DNA of 64,000 bases. Source: an uncultured Flavobacteriales bacterium. GTDB taxonomy: Bacteria; Bacteroidota; Bacteroidia; Flavobacteriales_G; Salibacteraceae. Numbering within the stretch: the stretch's first letter is position 1; each line of letters begins with the position of its first letter. Below the pieces are notes generated by a model. It did no database searches. It was not told where the DNA came from and saw only the letters and a program-made list of their open reading frames with translations. Positions 33,251 to 41,763 of the stretch are shown here, piece after piece. Made by a program: the position numbers and the translations under genes. The stretch covers positions 1-64,000 of the forward strand of contig CALCCE010000022.1 in assembly GCA_937899835.1 (NCBI GenBank), written 5' to 3'.

Positions 33251-34324
33251 ATGGATTTTTCAAAGCTAAAAGTGGTGGAATTGGCCAATGTGTTGGCCGG
33301 GCCGGCTGTAGGGATGTTTTTCGCTGAGTTGGGTGCCCAGGTGATCAAAGTGGAAAATGCGACTACCGGTGGCGACATGACCCGTTTTTGGAAATCGGAA
33401 AAAGAAGATGCAGATGCTTCTTTGTCGGCTTATTTCGCCAGTGTAAACTGGGGAAAACAGCACGTGATGCTCAACCTGAAAGACCCGGAAGGCATGGCAG
33501 AAGCCCAAAATCACCTCCGGTCAGCCGATGTGGTTATCGCCAATTTTAAACCCGGATCGGCGGTGCGCATGGGCCTTGATGCCGCTACTCTGGCACAAGA
33601 GAATCCAAATTTGATTTACGCCCACCTTACCGGCTTTGGGTCCACCGATACCCGAACCGCCTACGATGTAGTGTTGCAAGCCGAAACGGGGTTCATGTCG
33701 ATGAACGGCACTCGCGAAAGCGGACCATTAAAAATGCCGGTCGCGTTGATCGACCTGCTGGCCGCCCATCACTTGAAAGAGGGCATTTTGGTGGCTTTAC
33801 TGCAACGGCAATCTAATGGAAAAGGAGCCGTCGTAGAGGTGTCCTTATACGATGCTGCCATTGCCTCTTTGGCCAATCAGGCCACCAATTGGCTCATGGC
33901 CGGCAAGGTGCCTCAGGGAATTGGTTCGCTGCACCCCAACATTGCGCCTTACGGTGATGCGCTCCATACCAGGGATGGACTGCAAATTGTGATGGCGGTG
34001 GGTACCGATGGCCAATTCAATCGCTTATGTGAGGTGCTCGGAGCTCCTGATTTGGCGCGGGATACCCGCTTCAAAACCAATCCGCAACGATTGGGGCACC
34101 GCCAGGCTCTTATAGAGGCACTGAATGTATTCAGTCGGCAATTTGACCGGGACTTACTGCTGGAAAACTTATTAACTGCCAATGTTCCATGTGGCGCAGT
34201 TCGGTCGATGGACGAGGTGTTTGAGTTGCCCAATGCCCGTGCCTTGGTCTTGGAAAGTGATATGGAAGGTGTGGCCACCCGAAGGGTAAAAACGGCGGTA
34301 TTTCGCTTGAGTCAATTGAGTTAA
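33251..34324 (+). CDS. CaiB/BaiF family CoA transferase
   Basis: 357 aa class III CoA transferase moving CoA between carboxylic acids. Motifs: KVVELANVLAGPAVGMFFAELGAQVIKVEN at the start, SVNWGKQHVMLNLKDPEGM near 66-84, YAHLTGFGSTDTRTAYDVVLQAETGFMSMNG at about 123-153 and ALIDLLAAHHLKEGILVALLQRQ near 163-185, which carries the catalytic Asp of DLLAAH. Length is short for the family (about 400), mostly at the C-terminus, but the active-site region is complete. It overlaps the convergent minus-strand gene by 4 bp. Its substrate is unknown, with no beta-oxidation neighbours. Confidence 0.9.
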   Translation: MDFSKLKVVELANVLAGPAVGMFFAELGAQVIKVENATTGGDMTRFWKSEKEDADASLSAYFASVNWGKQHVMLNLKDPEGMAEAQNHLRSADVVIANFKPGSAVRMGLDAATLAQENPNLIYAHLTGFGSTDTRTAYDVVLQAETGFMSMNGTRESGPLKMPVALIDLLAAHHLKEGILVALLQRQSNGKGAVVEVSLYDAAIASLANQATNWLMAGKVPQGIGSLHPNIAPYGDALHTRDGLQIVMAVGTDGQFNRLCEVLGAPDLARDTRFKTNPQRLGHRQALIEALNVFSRQFDRDLLLENLLTANVPCGAVRSMDEVFELPNARALVLESDMEGVATRRVKTAVFRLSQLS

Positions 34325-34887
34325 CCCCGGTTTTGCTCCCGAATTTTCTGCCGCATCACGTGGTGGATGGCTTTTACCTCTTCTTGCTGTAGCTGCATGG
34401 CGATGCGTGTGGAATTGCCCAGGTAGTCGAACTCAATGGTTTCGCCTCCTACTACCCACCATGACTTACCGTAGGCTTTGGCAAAAGATCGATCGGGCTG
34501 ATCGATGATCTGAAACTTTTGAATGTTGTTGGTTATATAGGTTTTGGCTTTGCCAAAAGACCGCATTTCCCGCTTGTAAAACATTTTTCCCTCTCCGATC
34601 CGCAAGCGTTCATTTCCGTATTTCCGCCAAAGGAAAGCCCGCCCAATCCGCAACTCAAAATACAACCAGAAAGACAGGTAGATCAACAGGAAAATGAAGT
34701 TTTGCTGAGAGTTTTCAGCAAACGCCAACTGACCTGCAACAATGCTTCCGCAAATCGTCCAGGCCAGCAGCCAAACCATCAGCAAGGTTTCTTTCCAAGG
34801 TTCTACTTTTCCAGAAATAGTGACATAGAGACTTTGGTCTTTTTCATACCACGTGATGCGCGGACCGATGTGATGCAGCTTGCTCAT
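34321..34887 (-). CDS. Two-helix membrane protein with PH-like tail
   Basis: 188 aa, not recognised at family level. An N-terminal soluble stretch (1-33) is followed by helices at about 35-55 (LLMVWLLAWTICGSIVAGQLA) and 66-82 (FIFLLIYLSFWLYFELR), then a C-terminal beta-rich domain with RIGEGKMFYKREMRSFGKA and KSWWVVGGETIEFDYLGNSTRIAMQL, which looks like a bacterial PH-type fold. A TAATTTTG box ends only 7 nt upstream of the start codon, suggesting a very short or absent 5' UTR. Convergent with the CoA transferase (4-bp overlap). Confidence 0.7.
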   Translation of the reverse strand: MSKLHHIGPRITWYEKDQSLYVTISGKVEPWKETLLMVWLLAWTICGSIVAGQLAFAENSQQNFIFLLIYLSFWLYFELRIGRAFLWRKYGNERLRIGEGKMFYKREMRSFGKAKTYITNNIQKFQIIDQPDRSFAKAYGKSWWVVGGETIEFDYLGNSTRIAMQLQQEEVKAIHHVMRQKIREQNRG

Positions 34888-34894
34888 TGGAGGG

Positions 34895-34902
34895 CAAAAT
34901 TA
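34895..34902 (-). promoter_or_regulatory. -7 element next to the PH-like membrane protein start
   Basis: Minus strand TAATTTTG, exact TAnnTTTG, 7 nt before the ATG at 34887. Transcription would begin at or almost at the start codon. Confidence 0.4.
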
Positions 34903-35010
34903 GCTAAGCCAGCCCATTTAACCAGCACCTTTGAATGGATTGGCCCGCGATTTGCATAAGGCTCTACAGCATCAACTTTGCATTCCATTAGTTCAATTAG
35001 TTACCTTTGA

Positions 35011-35018
35011 TAACTTTG
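35011..35018 (+). promoter_or_regulatory. -7 element of the TPR-like exported protein
   Basis: TAACTTTG, exact TAnnTTTG, 37 nt before the ATG at 35056. No TTTG at the proper -33 distance was seen. Confidence 0.5.
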
Positions 35019-35055
35019 TTTCGGTTCGATATCCGGAATAACCATGGCAATTATT

Positions 35056-35802
35056 ATGAGACTTCTTCTTTTATCTACTCTTTTTGCAACTATCTTTTCA
35101 ACTACGGCTACCGCTCAAGTGGTAGGTGGTGAATTTCAGAAACTCTTCGACCTTTATGCGGTAGAGAAATACGAAGCTTGTCTTATTAAGGCCATGAAGT
35201 ACACCGAAGACGACCGGTACCGGAAGAGCCCGGAACCCTACTTGTACGTATCGATGTGCTTCCACTACATCAACGAGAACATCAACGAATTCGACGAGCT
35301 TTATTATGAAAAAGCGCTCTACGATGCGATGAAATATGCGGCCAAGTTTCGTAAAAAAGATAAATCGGGCGAGATGTATGCCAACAACACTGAATACATC
35401 GAGGAGTTGACCAAAACCTGCATCGACGAAGCCAACTATTTTTACTTCGACGATAACTTTCGCAAAGCGGCCGGGGTGTTTCGCAAAATCCACAAATTTC
35501 TTCCTGAAGACGCTGGTTTGCTATACATGGTAGCGGTTTGTCAAATACGTTCGCGCAACCTGGGTGAAGGGGTAAGAAATATGAACCTTGCCTTGGATTC
35601 ACTGCGTGTGAAATATGCAAATCCTGCTTATGAGCCGATGGAACTCACCGAAAAACTCTTGGTTAGAGCATTCATAGATTATTCTACTTATCTGGAAGAG
35701 TCCGGGCAAAAAGACTCTGCCGAATCGACCATCTCCACTGCGCGTGAATTGCTTAAAAAAGACGAGGCAGTAAAAGAACAATACGACAAGTTGGTGAACT
35801 AA
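35056..35802 (+). CDS. Exported TPR-like protein
   Basis: 248 aa when started at 35056 ([12 protein letters not shown]); an ATG four codons upstream is in frame. Signal peptide cut near ATAQVVGG. The rest is helical with TPR-like units: [81 protein letters not shown] and [23 protein letters not shown]. Probably a periplasmic scaffold. It has its own promoter and a strong terminator directly after the stop, so it is monocistronic. It is unrelated in function to trmD, so far as I can see. Confidence 0.75.
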   Translation: MRLLLLSTLFATIFSTTATAQVVGGEFQKLFDLYAVEKYEACLIKAMKYTEDDRYRKSPEPYLYVSMCFHYINENINEFDELYYEKALYDAMKYAAKFRKKDKSGEMYANNTEYIEELTKTCIDEANYFYFDDNFRKAAGVFRKIHKFLPEDAGLLYMVAVCQIRSRNLGEGVRNMNLALDSLRVKYANPAYEPMELTEKLLVRAFIDYSTYLEESGQKDSAESTISTARELLKKDEAVKEQYDKLVN

Positions 35803-35827
35803 GGTCACCTTCAACGAATAGCTTTAC

Positions 35828-35855
35828 AACAGACGGTTTTTGCCGTCTGTTTTTT
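35828..35855 (+). terminator. Intrinsic terminator of the TPR-like gene
   Basis: AACAGACGG - tttttg - CCGTCTGTT followed by TTTT: a 9-bp perfect stem and T-run, 25 nt after the stop codon and 21 nt before trmD, so trmD needs another promoter or read-through. Confidence 0.85.
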
Positions 35856-35876
35856 GTTTCCCCCTATTGGAAAACC

Positions 35877-36581
35877 ATGCGCATTGACATCATCACGGTT
35901 TTGCCCCAGTTGTTGGAAAGTCCTTTTTCCGCTTCTATATTGAAACGGGCACAAACCAAAGGATTGGTAGAGGTTCACCTCCACGATTTGAGAAAATACA
36001 GCACTAACAAACACGCCCAGGTAGATGACTACCAATACGGGGGTGGTGCGGGTATGGTCATGGCATTGGAGCCGGTGGTGGCCGCTATTGAAGACCTACA
36101 AGGTCAAAGAAACTACGATGAGGTAATTTACCTGACGCCCGATGGTACAACCCTCGACCAGCGCATGGCGAATCGCTTGTCGGTGCAAAACAACCTGATG
36201 CTACTGTGCGGACATTATAAAGGAATCGACGAACGGATCAGGGAACACTTCATTACCAAAGAAATTTCTATTGGAGACTATGTGCTCTCCGGTGGTGAGT
36301 TGGCTGCAGCAGTGCTGGCTGATAGCATCATTCGGCTCATTCCTGGCGTTTTGAATGATGGCACTTCTGCCCTCACCGATTCTTTTCAGGACGATTTGTT
36401 GGCCCCACCGGTCTACACCCGTCCTGCCGAATACCGGGGGTGGCCAGTACCCGAAATTTTGCTTTCTGGCAACACGCCAGCAATTGAAGAATGGCGGCAC
36501 CAAAAAGCCCTTGAACGTACCCAAAAAAGGCGCCCTGACTTGCTAAAACGTCAATCTTCGGAAGAGGGTGGGAAAATTTAA
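35877..36581 (+). CDS. trmD: tRNA (guanine-37-N1)-methyltransferase
   Basis: 234 aa SAM-dependent SPOUT methyltransferase that modifies G37 next to the anticodon and prevents frameshifting. It begins [20 protein letters not shown], with [16 protein letters not shown] near 55-70, [37 protein letters not shown] around 105-141 (the knotted SAM-binding loop), and [23 protein letters not shown] near 179-201. Normal length and complete. Downstream, rplS follows after 69 bp with its own -7 box; trmD-rplS is a conserved order, usually with rpsP and rimM, which are not nearby here. Confidence 0.97.
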   Translation: MRIDIITVLPQLLESPFSASILKRAQTKGLVEVHLHDLRKYSTNKHAQVDDYQYGGGAGMVMALEPVVAAIEDLQGQRNYDEVIYLTPDGTTLDQRMANRLSVQNNLMLLCGHYKGIDERIREHFITKEISIGDYVLSGGELAAAVLADSIIRLIPGVLNDGTSALTDSFQDDLLAPPVYTRPAEYRGWPVPEILLSGNTPAIEEWRHQKALERTQKRRPDLLKRQSSEEGGKI

Positions 36582-36612
36582 AGAGACCGTAGGGGAACTG
36601 AGAATTAATGTC

Positions 36613-36620
36613 TAACTTTG
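36613..36620 (+). promoter_or_regulatory. -7 element of rplS
   Basis: TAACTTTG, exact TAnnTTTG, 30 nt before the rplS ATG. It suggests independent transcription of rplS. Confidence 0.55.
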
Positions 36621-36650
36621 CAGACAGATTTTCGGAATAATAACAAGTAC

Positions 36651-37001
36651 ATGAACCACATCATCATCCAGGTAGAAAAAGAACTGGTGCCAGTCCAGAA
36701 CCTTCCAGCATTAAGAGCTGTCGATACTGTAACGGTACACTATAAGATTCGGGAAGGAAACAAAGAACGTATTCAGCTCTTTAAAGGAGTAGTGCTGCAG
36801 CGCAGCGGAAACGGTGTTACCGAGACCTTTACTGTTCGCAAGATTTCAGGAAACACTGGTGTGGAGCGTATCTTCCCCGTGGCTTCTCCATTCATCGACA
36901 AAATCGTAGTAGACAAAAAAGGAGTAGTTCGTCGTGCACGAATTTTCTACCTGCGCGGCCTCCGCGGTAAGTCTGCTCGTATCAAAGAGAAACGTCAATA
37001 A
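36651..37001 (+). CDS. rplS: 50S ribosomal protein L19
   Basis: 116 aa. [13 protein letters not shown] is the N-terminus; an upstream frame to 36618 is too long for the family and starts inside the -7 box region. The typical L19 motifs are [31 protein letters not shown] and [27 protein letters not shown] and the end [20 protein letters not shown]19 sits at the subunit interface near the 16S/23S contact. Strong terminator directly downstream. Confidence 0.97.
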   Translation: MNHIIIQVEKELVPVQNLPALRAVDTVTVHYKIREGNKERIQLFKGVVLQRSGNGVTETFTVRKISGNTGVERIFPVASPFIDKIVVDKKGVVRRARIFYLRGLRGKSARIKEKRQ

Positions 37002-37020
37002 GCTATTCTCTATATTGACC

Positions 37021-37060
37021 AAAGAGGGTGTTCCGATAAAGGTTCACCCTCTTTTTTTTT
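37021..37060 (+). terminator. Intrinsic terminator of rplS
   Basis: AAAGAGGGTG ... CACCCTCTTTTTTTTT: 8-bp stem with an 18-nt loop region and nine T, 19 nt after the rplS stop. Confidence 0.85.
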
Positions 37061-37066
37061 ATCCAA

Positions 37067-37101
37067 AAAAGGGGCTGTCGCAATTGAGCGCAGCCCCTTT
37101 T
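37067..37101 (-). terminator. Terminator of the seventh S74 gene
   Basis: AAAAGGGGCTG ... CAGCCCCTTTT, 11-bp stem with a 13-nt loop. On the minus strand it is followed by a T-run after the S74 gene stop at 37142. It could work in both directions. Confidence 0.8.
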
Positions 37102-37141
37102 GGGATTTCAGAAGAAATGGTGGTTTTCTTCTGCGGTCGAT

Positions 37142-38380
37142 TTATCGTGCTAAAATCATTTGCTTGCTGTTCACTACTTGTCCGTCGGCAAAAATGGTGT
37201 AGATGTAATTGCCATTTTCCCAATCGTAGGCTTGCAGGTCTACTTTGGAATAGCCTCTACCTTCTAAGCGAACCCGGGTCACTTCGTTTCCAAGGGCATT
37301 GTACACCACCAATACGGCATCGTTTACTGAGGTAGGGAGGTAATATTCTATCGAGGTGCTTTCCTGAAAAGGATTGGGCCGGTTTTGTTGCATTTCAGGT
37401 GCATCTTCGAACAGGCTGCTGTTCTGTGCATCATTCGCCTTGGTTGTTTTAGTTTCCATATCGCTAAGGCGAGCTTCCATGGCAGTAAGTGCGGTTTCCA
37501 GGTCGTCAATTTTACGGGCTTGCTCGTCGATGATGGTTTGTTGCTCTTTCACTGCTTCCACCAGCAAAGGCGTCATCAAGCTATAGTTGATGCCCAAGTA
37601 GCCATCCTCGTCAGATTTCACCAATTCGGGCATCACTTTTTGCAAGTCTTGCGCGATGAATCCATAGCTCCGCCCATCGGTGAAGTTGCGGTTGGCAAAT
37701 TCTTCGTTCCTAAACTCGTAGGTAAGGCCATCGATTTGCTGCAAGGTAGAAAGTGCATTGGCAATGGGCTCCACGTTTTTCTTGTAGCGCGCATCAGAAC
37801 CAGCCCACACGCCTTGTGTACACCAGGTAAGGCCAACGAAGTAACCAGCATATCCGTTGGAGCTGGTTCCCCGAACGCCGTTTCCGTTGTCGCTGTCGCC
37901 CCAAACGCCCCAGGCAAAGCTTTCGCCCCATACGCCTACATCGGGACCAGAACCGTGCACACCAATGGAACCAGTGGTGTTGCTCGATTGACCTCTTACC
38001 GCAGTAAGCCCGGTGGCAAAAACGCCGGTTCCGCTGCTTCCGGTAACGGCATAAACCCCGTAGGCATTTCCTTCGCCAATGACACCAATATTAGAAGAGG
38101 AACCGTGAACACCGGCATCTGGACCTTCGCCCATCACGCCAAAGCTTCCGTTGGAAATACCGTGAAGGCCGAAGCCATCTGCATTAGAAAGTATGCCATT
38201 GGAGCCCATGTTATTGAGCACATCCAAGGTATAGTTAGGGTTGTCGGGCGTACCGATACCAATGTGGTCACCAGTATTGACACGTGGGCTATCCCAGGCC
38301 CCGAAGGTTTGGGCGTTGGCCATTGACTCCCCTGCAAGGAAGGCAACGGCAATTAATCCATAGTTGAGAACTTTTTTCAT
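37142..38380 (-). CDS. S74-domain protein with glycine-rich head and T9SS sorting domain (seventh, divergent member)
   Basis: 412 aa when started at 38380 (MKKVLNYGLIAV), with signal peptide to about residue 23 (ANA-QTF). It lacks the constant N-domain and cysteines of the 1-9 kb array. Instead residues 60-185 form repeats of the GVxGEGPxxGVHGSSSNIGVIGEG kind, Gly-rich collagen- or adhesin-head-like units. The S74 domain starts at GSDARYKKNV with the Ser195/Lys200 spacing, then FIAQDLQKVMPELV and YLGINYSLMTPLLVEAVKEQQ; a coiled coil (about 265-305) and a T9SS sorting domain (QQNRPNPFQESTS to MILAR) follow. So the head was replaced while the S74-coil-sorting module was kept. Followed by a strong terminator. 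Confidence 0.85.
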   Translation of the reverse strand: MKKVLNYGLIAVAFLAGESMANAQTFGAWDSPRVNTGDHIGIGTPDNPNYTLDVLNNMGSNGILSNADGFGLHGISNGSFGVMGEGPDAGVHGSSSNIGVIGEGNAYGVYAVTGSSGTGVFATGLTAVRGQSSNTTGSIGVHGSGPDVGVWGESFAWGVWGDSDNGNGVRGTSSNGYAGYFVGLTWCTQGVWAGSDARYKKNVEPIANALSTLQQIDGLTYEFRNEEFANRNFTDGRSYGFIAQDLQKVMPELVKSDEDGYLGINYSLMTPLLVEAVKEQQTIIDEQARKIDDLETALTAMEARLSDMETKTTKANDAQNSSLFEDAPEMQQNRPNPFQESTSIEYYLPTSVNDAVLVVYNALGNEVTRVRLEGRGYSKVDLQAYDWENGNYIYTIFADGQVVNSKQMILAR

Positions 38381-38622
38381 CGTAGATATTGGTTTGGGTG
38401 ATACATAATTCAATTGGGCGTAGTGCCTGCTACCTGATTTGAGGCGAGATGCATTCGGTAGCAGCCTTTGCCTTCCAAAAGAAGAAGGCACCATAAATTT
38501 CTGGCTCTTTCAACGAGACTTCAAGAGGGTTTATACGCAATCCGGTTTACCGTAAAAGCACGGTTATTTATTAGCAAAAAATCCCTAATTCTTGAAATCT
38601 TCCACAGCAATCGGCTTTTCGT

Positions 38623-38630
38623 TACTTTTG
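38623..38630 (+). promoter_or_regulatory. -7 element of the YwqK-like lipoprotein gene
   Basis: TACTTTTG, exact TAnnTTTG, 25 nt before the ATG at 38656. Confidence 0.5.
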
Positions 38631-38655
38631 GGCGAAACCAAATAGCTATTTCCCC

Positions 38656-39417
38656 ATGAACAAAGTTTTGATCTTCTGCGCCTTGATTTTAGTCTGGAGT
38701 TGCAACGGCTCCGGCGATGCCAAAACCAGTAAAGCCAAAGGTGGTGAAGCCACGGAAGAAGGAGCGTTGCAAGAAGGTGAAACACTCACCTATCACGCCG
38801 ATGGTACGGTGAAAACCCGCGTCAACTACGTGGCTGGTAAGCGCAACGGCACTGCCTACACCTACTATCCCGGTGGAAAAAAGGTGATGTACTCGGTAGA
38901 TTACGAAAACGGTGTAAAACACGGTGACAACAAAGCTTTTTACGATGATGGCACTCCCAACCGCGTGGTACCTTACAAAAACGGCCGGAAACACGGTGTG
39001 GAAGTAAAGTATTGGCCCAATGGGAAAGTGGCATCGGAGAAGCCCTGGCGCAACGATCAATTGGGTGTTGGCTTGAAAGAATACAAAAAAGACGGCAAAC
39101 AGCTCAAGAAGAATATTCCTGAGATTGTGCTGACGACCGAAGATCAAACCGCACTGAGCGGCATCTATTCCATCAACATGAAGTTGAAAGACGGCAGCAA
39201 AGCCGTAGAGTTTTACATTGGTGAACTCACCGATGGCGAATTCATGAACGACAATTTGAAGGAACTGACCACCGTTGGCGGTAAAGCCAGCCACAACCTC
39301 AGCGTGGGCAAAGGTGGTTTTCTAATGGAAAAGGTGAACGTGATTGCCAAGGTGAAAACCTACTACAAGAACTACCACATCGTTCAAAAGTCGATCAACG
39401 TAGCGGTCAACAATTAA
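38656..39417 (+). CDS. MORN-repeat (YwqK-like) lipoprotein
   Basis: 253 aa. Lipobox LILVWSC with lipidated Cys16. Four or five MORN-like repeats (YHADGTVKTRVNYVAGKRNGTAYTYYPGGKKVMY, FYDDGTPNRVVPYKNGRKHGVEVKYWPNGKVASEKPW) from about 46 to 150 are typical of the YwqK antitoxin family in name only; lipoprotein versions are widespread in Bacteroidota. The C-terminal beta-rich domain (160-253) ends in NYHIVQKSINVAV. The role is unknown. It is a single gene with its own -7 box, between convergent neighbours. Confidence 0.8.
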   Translation: MNKVLIFCALILVWSCNGSGDAKTSKAKGGEATEEGALQEGETLTYHADGTVKTRVNYVAGKRNGTAYTYYPGGKKVMYSVDYENGVKHGDNKAFYDDGTPNRVVPYKNGRKHGVEVKYWPNGKVASEKPWRNDQLGVGLKEYKKDGKQLKKNIPEIVLTTEDQTALSGIYSINMKLKDGSKAVEFYIGELTDGEFMNDNLKELTTVGGKASHNLSVGKGGFLMEKVNVIAKVKTYYKNYHIVQKSINVAVNN

Positions 39418-39439
39418 TTCCCCGCAATAAATTATTTAA

Positions 39440-41014
39440 CTACCGGAGGGCTTGTTGTCGCCTTTTGAGCTGGTAATTGTTGGGCGCATATTTTAAGCCC
39501 TGCGCACAGGCTTTACGGGCCGCTCCCATGTTTCCGATTCGAAAGTAGTAGGCTACTGCGGCACCGTAAGCATCGCCGATCAACTCGGAGGGGATGGTGA
39601 TGTCTGGCGGCAAACCTTCCATGCCCGTTTCGAAGGCAGTTCTACTTTTCTCGGCGTCTTTCAACTTTCTGCTTTCGAAGAAGAATTCCATTTTACCCAG
39701 TTCGAGAAGCATTTGTAAGCCCACAAACCGGGTGTTGGCGGCCAACCCGGGAAAGGCGGTGGCCACACTGTCTAAATGATTTCCCAAGGCTTCAAAATCG
39801 TCGTTGAAGGGCATGAGGTTGGCCAACGTAACGATGTACAGCGATTGGGCATCCAAATCGTAGGGTTCGTAGGAGAGCGCAGCTTCGGCATAGCGGTGGG
39901 CCTTCTTATACCGGGATTGAACCGTCATTTGATTGGCTTTGCCCACGTTGTAAATGAAGTTGCACCTCCGGATGAGGGTAGTATCGGTTATCTGCCCTAT
40001 CAGGTAGTGATGTAGCGTATCCAACCCGGGCGACTCCCCTACTTTGCTGGTTTCTTCTTCCACCGCCTTGGCGTAGAGAAATTGGAGGTATTCTCCATTG
40101 ACGCCGTATTCCATCTGACGTTCCGCCCGAACAAACAATTCCCGGTCTTCTTGCTTGCTCCAATCAATTTTGTCCAGCAACTCCATGGTACAACTCATGA
40201 TGGACAACAAGGTGCGTTGGTCGGGATTGAGGAAGTAGGACTTTTCAAACTGCTGCAAGGCCCGTTTGTAGCGGTCTTGTTCCAAATTGTAGATGGCATC
40301 GTTGGCGTATTGAATGCCTGCCAATTGCCGCAAATCGATGTCGGTATCGGCAAAGTAGTATTTGGCAAACAGGTATTCGAAGTCCACTTCTTCCATCTCA
40401 CGGTCGGAAATGACACCGGTATTGTGCAGAAAATCGACATAAAAGCGCTTGAACCGCAAATTGAACTTAAAATAGCCCAATTCGGGAGCCGTGGGTTCTA
40501 CCGGAATGTTATCCGATTTTGGATATGCAATCAGGTAAACGTGGGAGGGCCGCTCACGGATGGAAAACGGAATCTCCAACTGCTGAAAAAACCAACCAAT
40601 GATGGCCGTGGAAGAAACACAGTTGTAGGTGCCATCGTCGAAGACCTGATACATGAGGCTGTTTTCCTTGTACTTCCCCAACAGGTTTTCGTGCACGTAG
40701 CTGTATACCATTTTCACCTGTTTGGCAGGTGATTTAGAGGTAATCTTTTTGCTTTTCAATGCTGCCAGGTCTTTCAACAAGCGCTTTTCAATCATTTCTC
40801 GGCGTTGAGTGCTCACCTTTCCCCGAGGGGCGAGAAACAAACCGAGAAAATCAATTTTTTGGTTCGCATAGGCTTCAAACAGTCCTTCCTCCGTTTCGGT
40901 ATCGAATCGCAAGTGCTCCAACTTGATGAATTCAGGATCGACCTGGGATTGACCCATCAAATCAAAACAGAAAAACGAGCAAAGGGCAAGGAGGAATAGA
41001 AAGGTATTTTTCAT
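39440..41014 (-). CDS. Exported transglutaminase-like protein with TPR tail
   Basis: 524 aa, signal peptide 1-21 (FDLMG-QSQVD). Residues 90-190 look like a transglutaminase-like domain: VKMVYSYVHENLLGKYKENSLMYQVFDDGTYNCVSSTAIIGWFFQQ with the candidate nucleophile Cys near 132, then RPSHVYLIAYP with His near 159. The Asp of the classical triad is not obvious. A helical TPR-type part follows (about 215-510; NLEQDRYKRALQQFEKSYFLNPDQRTL, AHRYAEAALSYEPYDLDAQSLYIVT, AVAYYFRIGNMGAARKACAQGLKYAP). Possibly a peptidase or peptide-handling protein of the periplasm. Substrate unknown. It has no evident operon partner; a strong hairpin separates it from the DUF4920 gene. Confidence 0.7.
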   Translation of the reverse strand: MKNTFLFLLALCSFFCFDLMGQSQVDPEFIKLEHLRFDTETEEGLFEAYANQKIDFLGLFLAPRGKVSTQRREMIEKRLLKDLAALKSKKITSKSPAKQVKMVYSYVHENLLGKYKENSLMYQVFDDGTYNCVSSTAIIGWFFQQLEIPFSIRERPSHVYLIAYPKSDNIPVEPTAPELGYFKFNLRFKRFYVDFLHNTGVISDREMEEVDFEYLFAKYYFADTDIDLRQLAGIQYANDAIYNLEQDRYKRALQQFEKSYFLNPDQRTLLSIMSCTMELLDKIDWSKQEDRELFVRAERQMEYGVNGEYLQFLYAKAVEEETSKVGESPGLDTLHHYLIGQITDTTLIRRCNFIYNVGKANQMTVQSRYKKAHRYAEAALSYEPYDLDAQSLYIVTLANLMPFNDDFEALGNHLDSVATAFPGLAANTRFVGLQMLLELGKMEFFFESRKLKDAEKSRTAFETGMEGLPPDITIPSELIGDAYGAAVAYYFRIGNMGAARKACAQGLKYAPNNYQLKRRQQALR

Positions 41015-41080
41015 GGGGTTAGGCAGTTACGCTCCCTCAAAACTACAGCATCACTGGCAATGAGGGTCTGATGCGAAGGC

Positions 41081-41119
41081 AAAAAAAAGCGGGACCGTTT
41101 CAAGGAAACGTCCCGCTTT
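41081..41119 (-). terminator. Terminator of the DUF4920 lipoprotein gene
   Basis: AAAGCGGGA(c)CGTTTC-aag-GAAACGTCCCGCTTT, a 15-bp stem with one bulge, then eight T on the minus strand, 25 nt after the stop at 41144. Confidence 0.9.
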
Positions 41120-41143
41120 AAAATTCTTAGGAAGGGATTTGAC

Positions 41144-41704
41144 TTACATGGTCCCACCTTCTTTGATTATGACCCCCGTGGCCTCAAACATCAATTGTTT
41201 TTCGGGTTCGGTGATGGCAGCAATTTCTTCTTCACTTTTTCCGCCATCTTCAGCAAGGTGGCGCAGGGCGTCAACCGATACGGTTTCTACCCGTACACGG
41301 CCTTCCATGATGGCCATGTTGCCGTCGGCGTATTTGGGGACGAAGAAGCCGTAATTTTTGAAACGGACCATCATTTCTTCGCCATTTCCGAGGTCAACGG
41401 TCATCCAGCAACCTTTCTTACGGCAGCATTGGTTGATGGAAGCCATCACCTTCACATCCATAGAATCTTTGCCTTCCATGGCGGTGAGGAATGCTTCGGT
41501 GTTCATGGCACCATCTGCGGTAATGGCGTCACCAAAAGCTCCGGTAGTGGGCTCTTCTGCCTCGTCGGTGGTCGTGTTTTCAGCAGTTTCAACTGCTGGC
41601 TCTTCGGTTGGGGTCGCTTTTTCGGCAACCTCTTCTTTGGGTGCTGCATTCTGACAGCTCATCAATAAGGCAATCAGACACAAGCTCAATATGCTGGTTT
41701 TCAT
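41144..41704 (-). CDS. DUF4920 lipoprotein
   Basis: 186 aa. Lipobox LLMSC with lipidated Cys17, a Glu/Thr-rich linker (20-55), then a DUF4920 domain (about 55-185): GAFGDAITADGAM, VKVMASINQCCRKKGCWMTVDLG with the CxxKGCWM motif, and MMVRFKNYGFFVPKYADGNMAIMEGRVR. Such proteins are exported in Bacteroidota and thought to relate to metal or copper handling because of the Cys motif, though no function is established. Own promoter (TACTTTTG at 41728-41735, minus strand) and own terminator: monocistronic. Confidence 0.88.
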   Translation of the reverse strand: MKTSILSLCLIALLMSCQNAAPKEEVAEKATPTEEPAVETAENTTTDEAEEPTTGAFGDAITADGAMNTEAFLTAMEGKDSMDVKVMASINQCCRKKGCWMTVDLGNGEEMMVRFKNYGFFVPKYADGNMAIMEGRVRVETVSVDALRHLAEDGGKSEEEIAAITEPEKQLMFEATGVIIKEGGTM

Positions 41705-41727
41705 AAGTGTTTGGTTGGTTTTCGGTG

Positions 41728-41735
41728 CAAAAGTA
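41728..41735 (-). promoter_or_regulatory. -7 element of the DUF4920 gene
   Basis: Minus strand TACTTTTG, exact TAnnTTTG, 23 nt before the start codon at 41704. Confidence 0.5.
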
Positions 41736-41763
41736 CGGAATTACGGGAGTTCGATCAGTCTCC

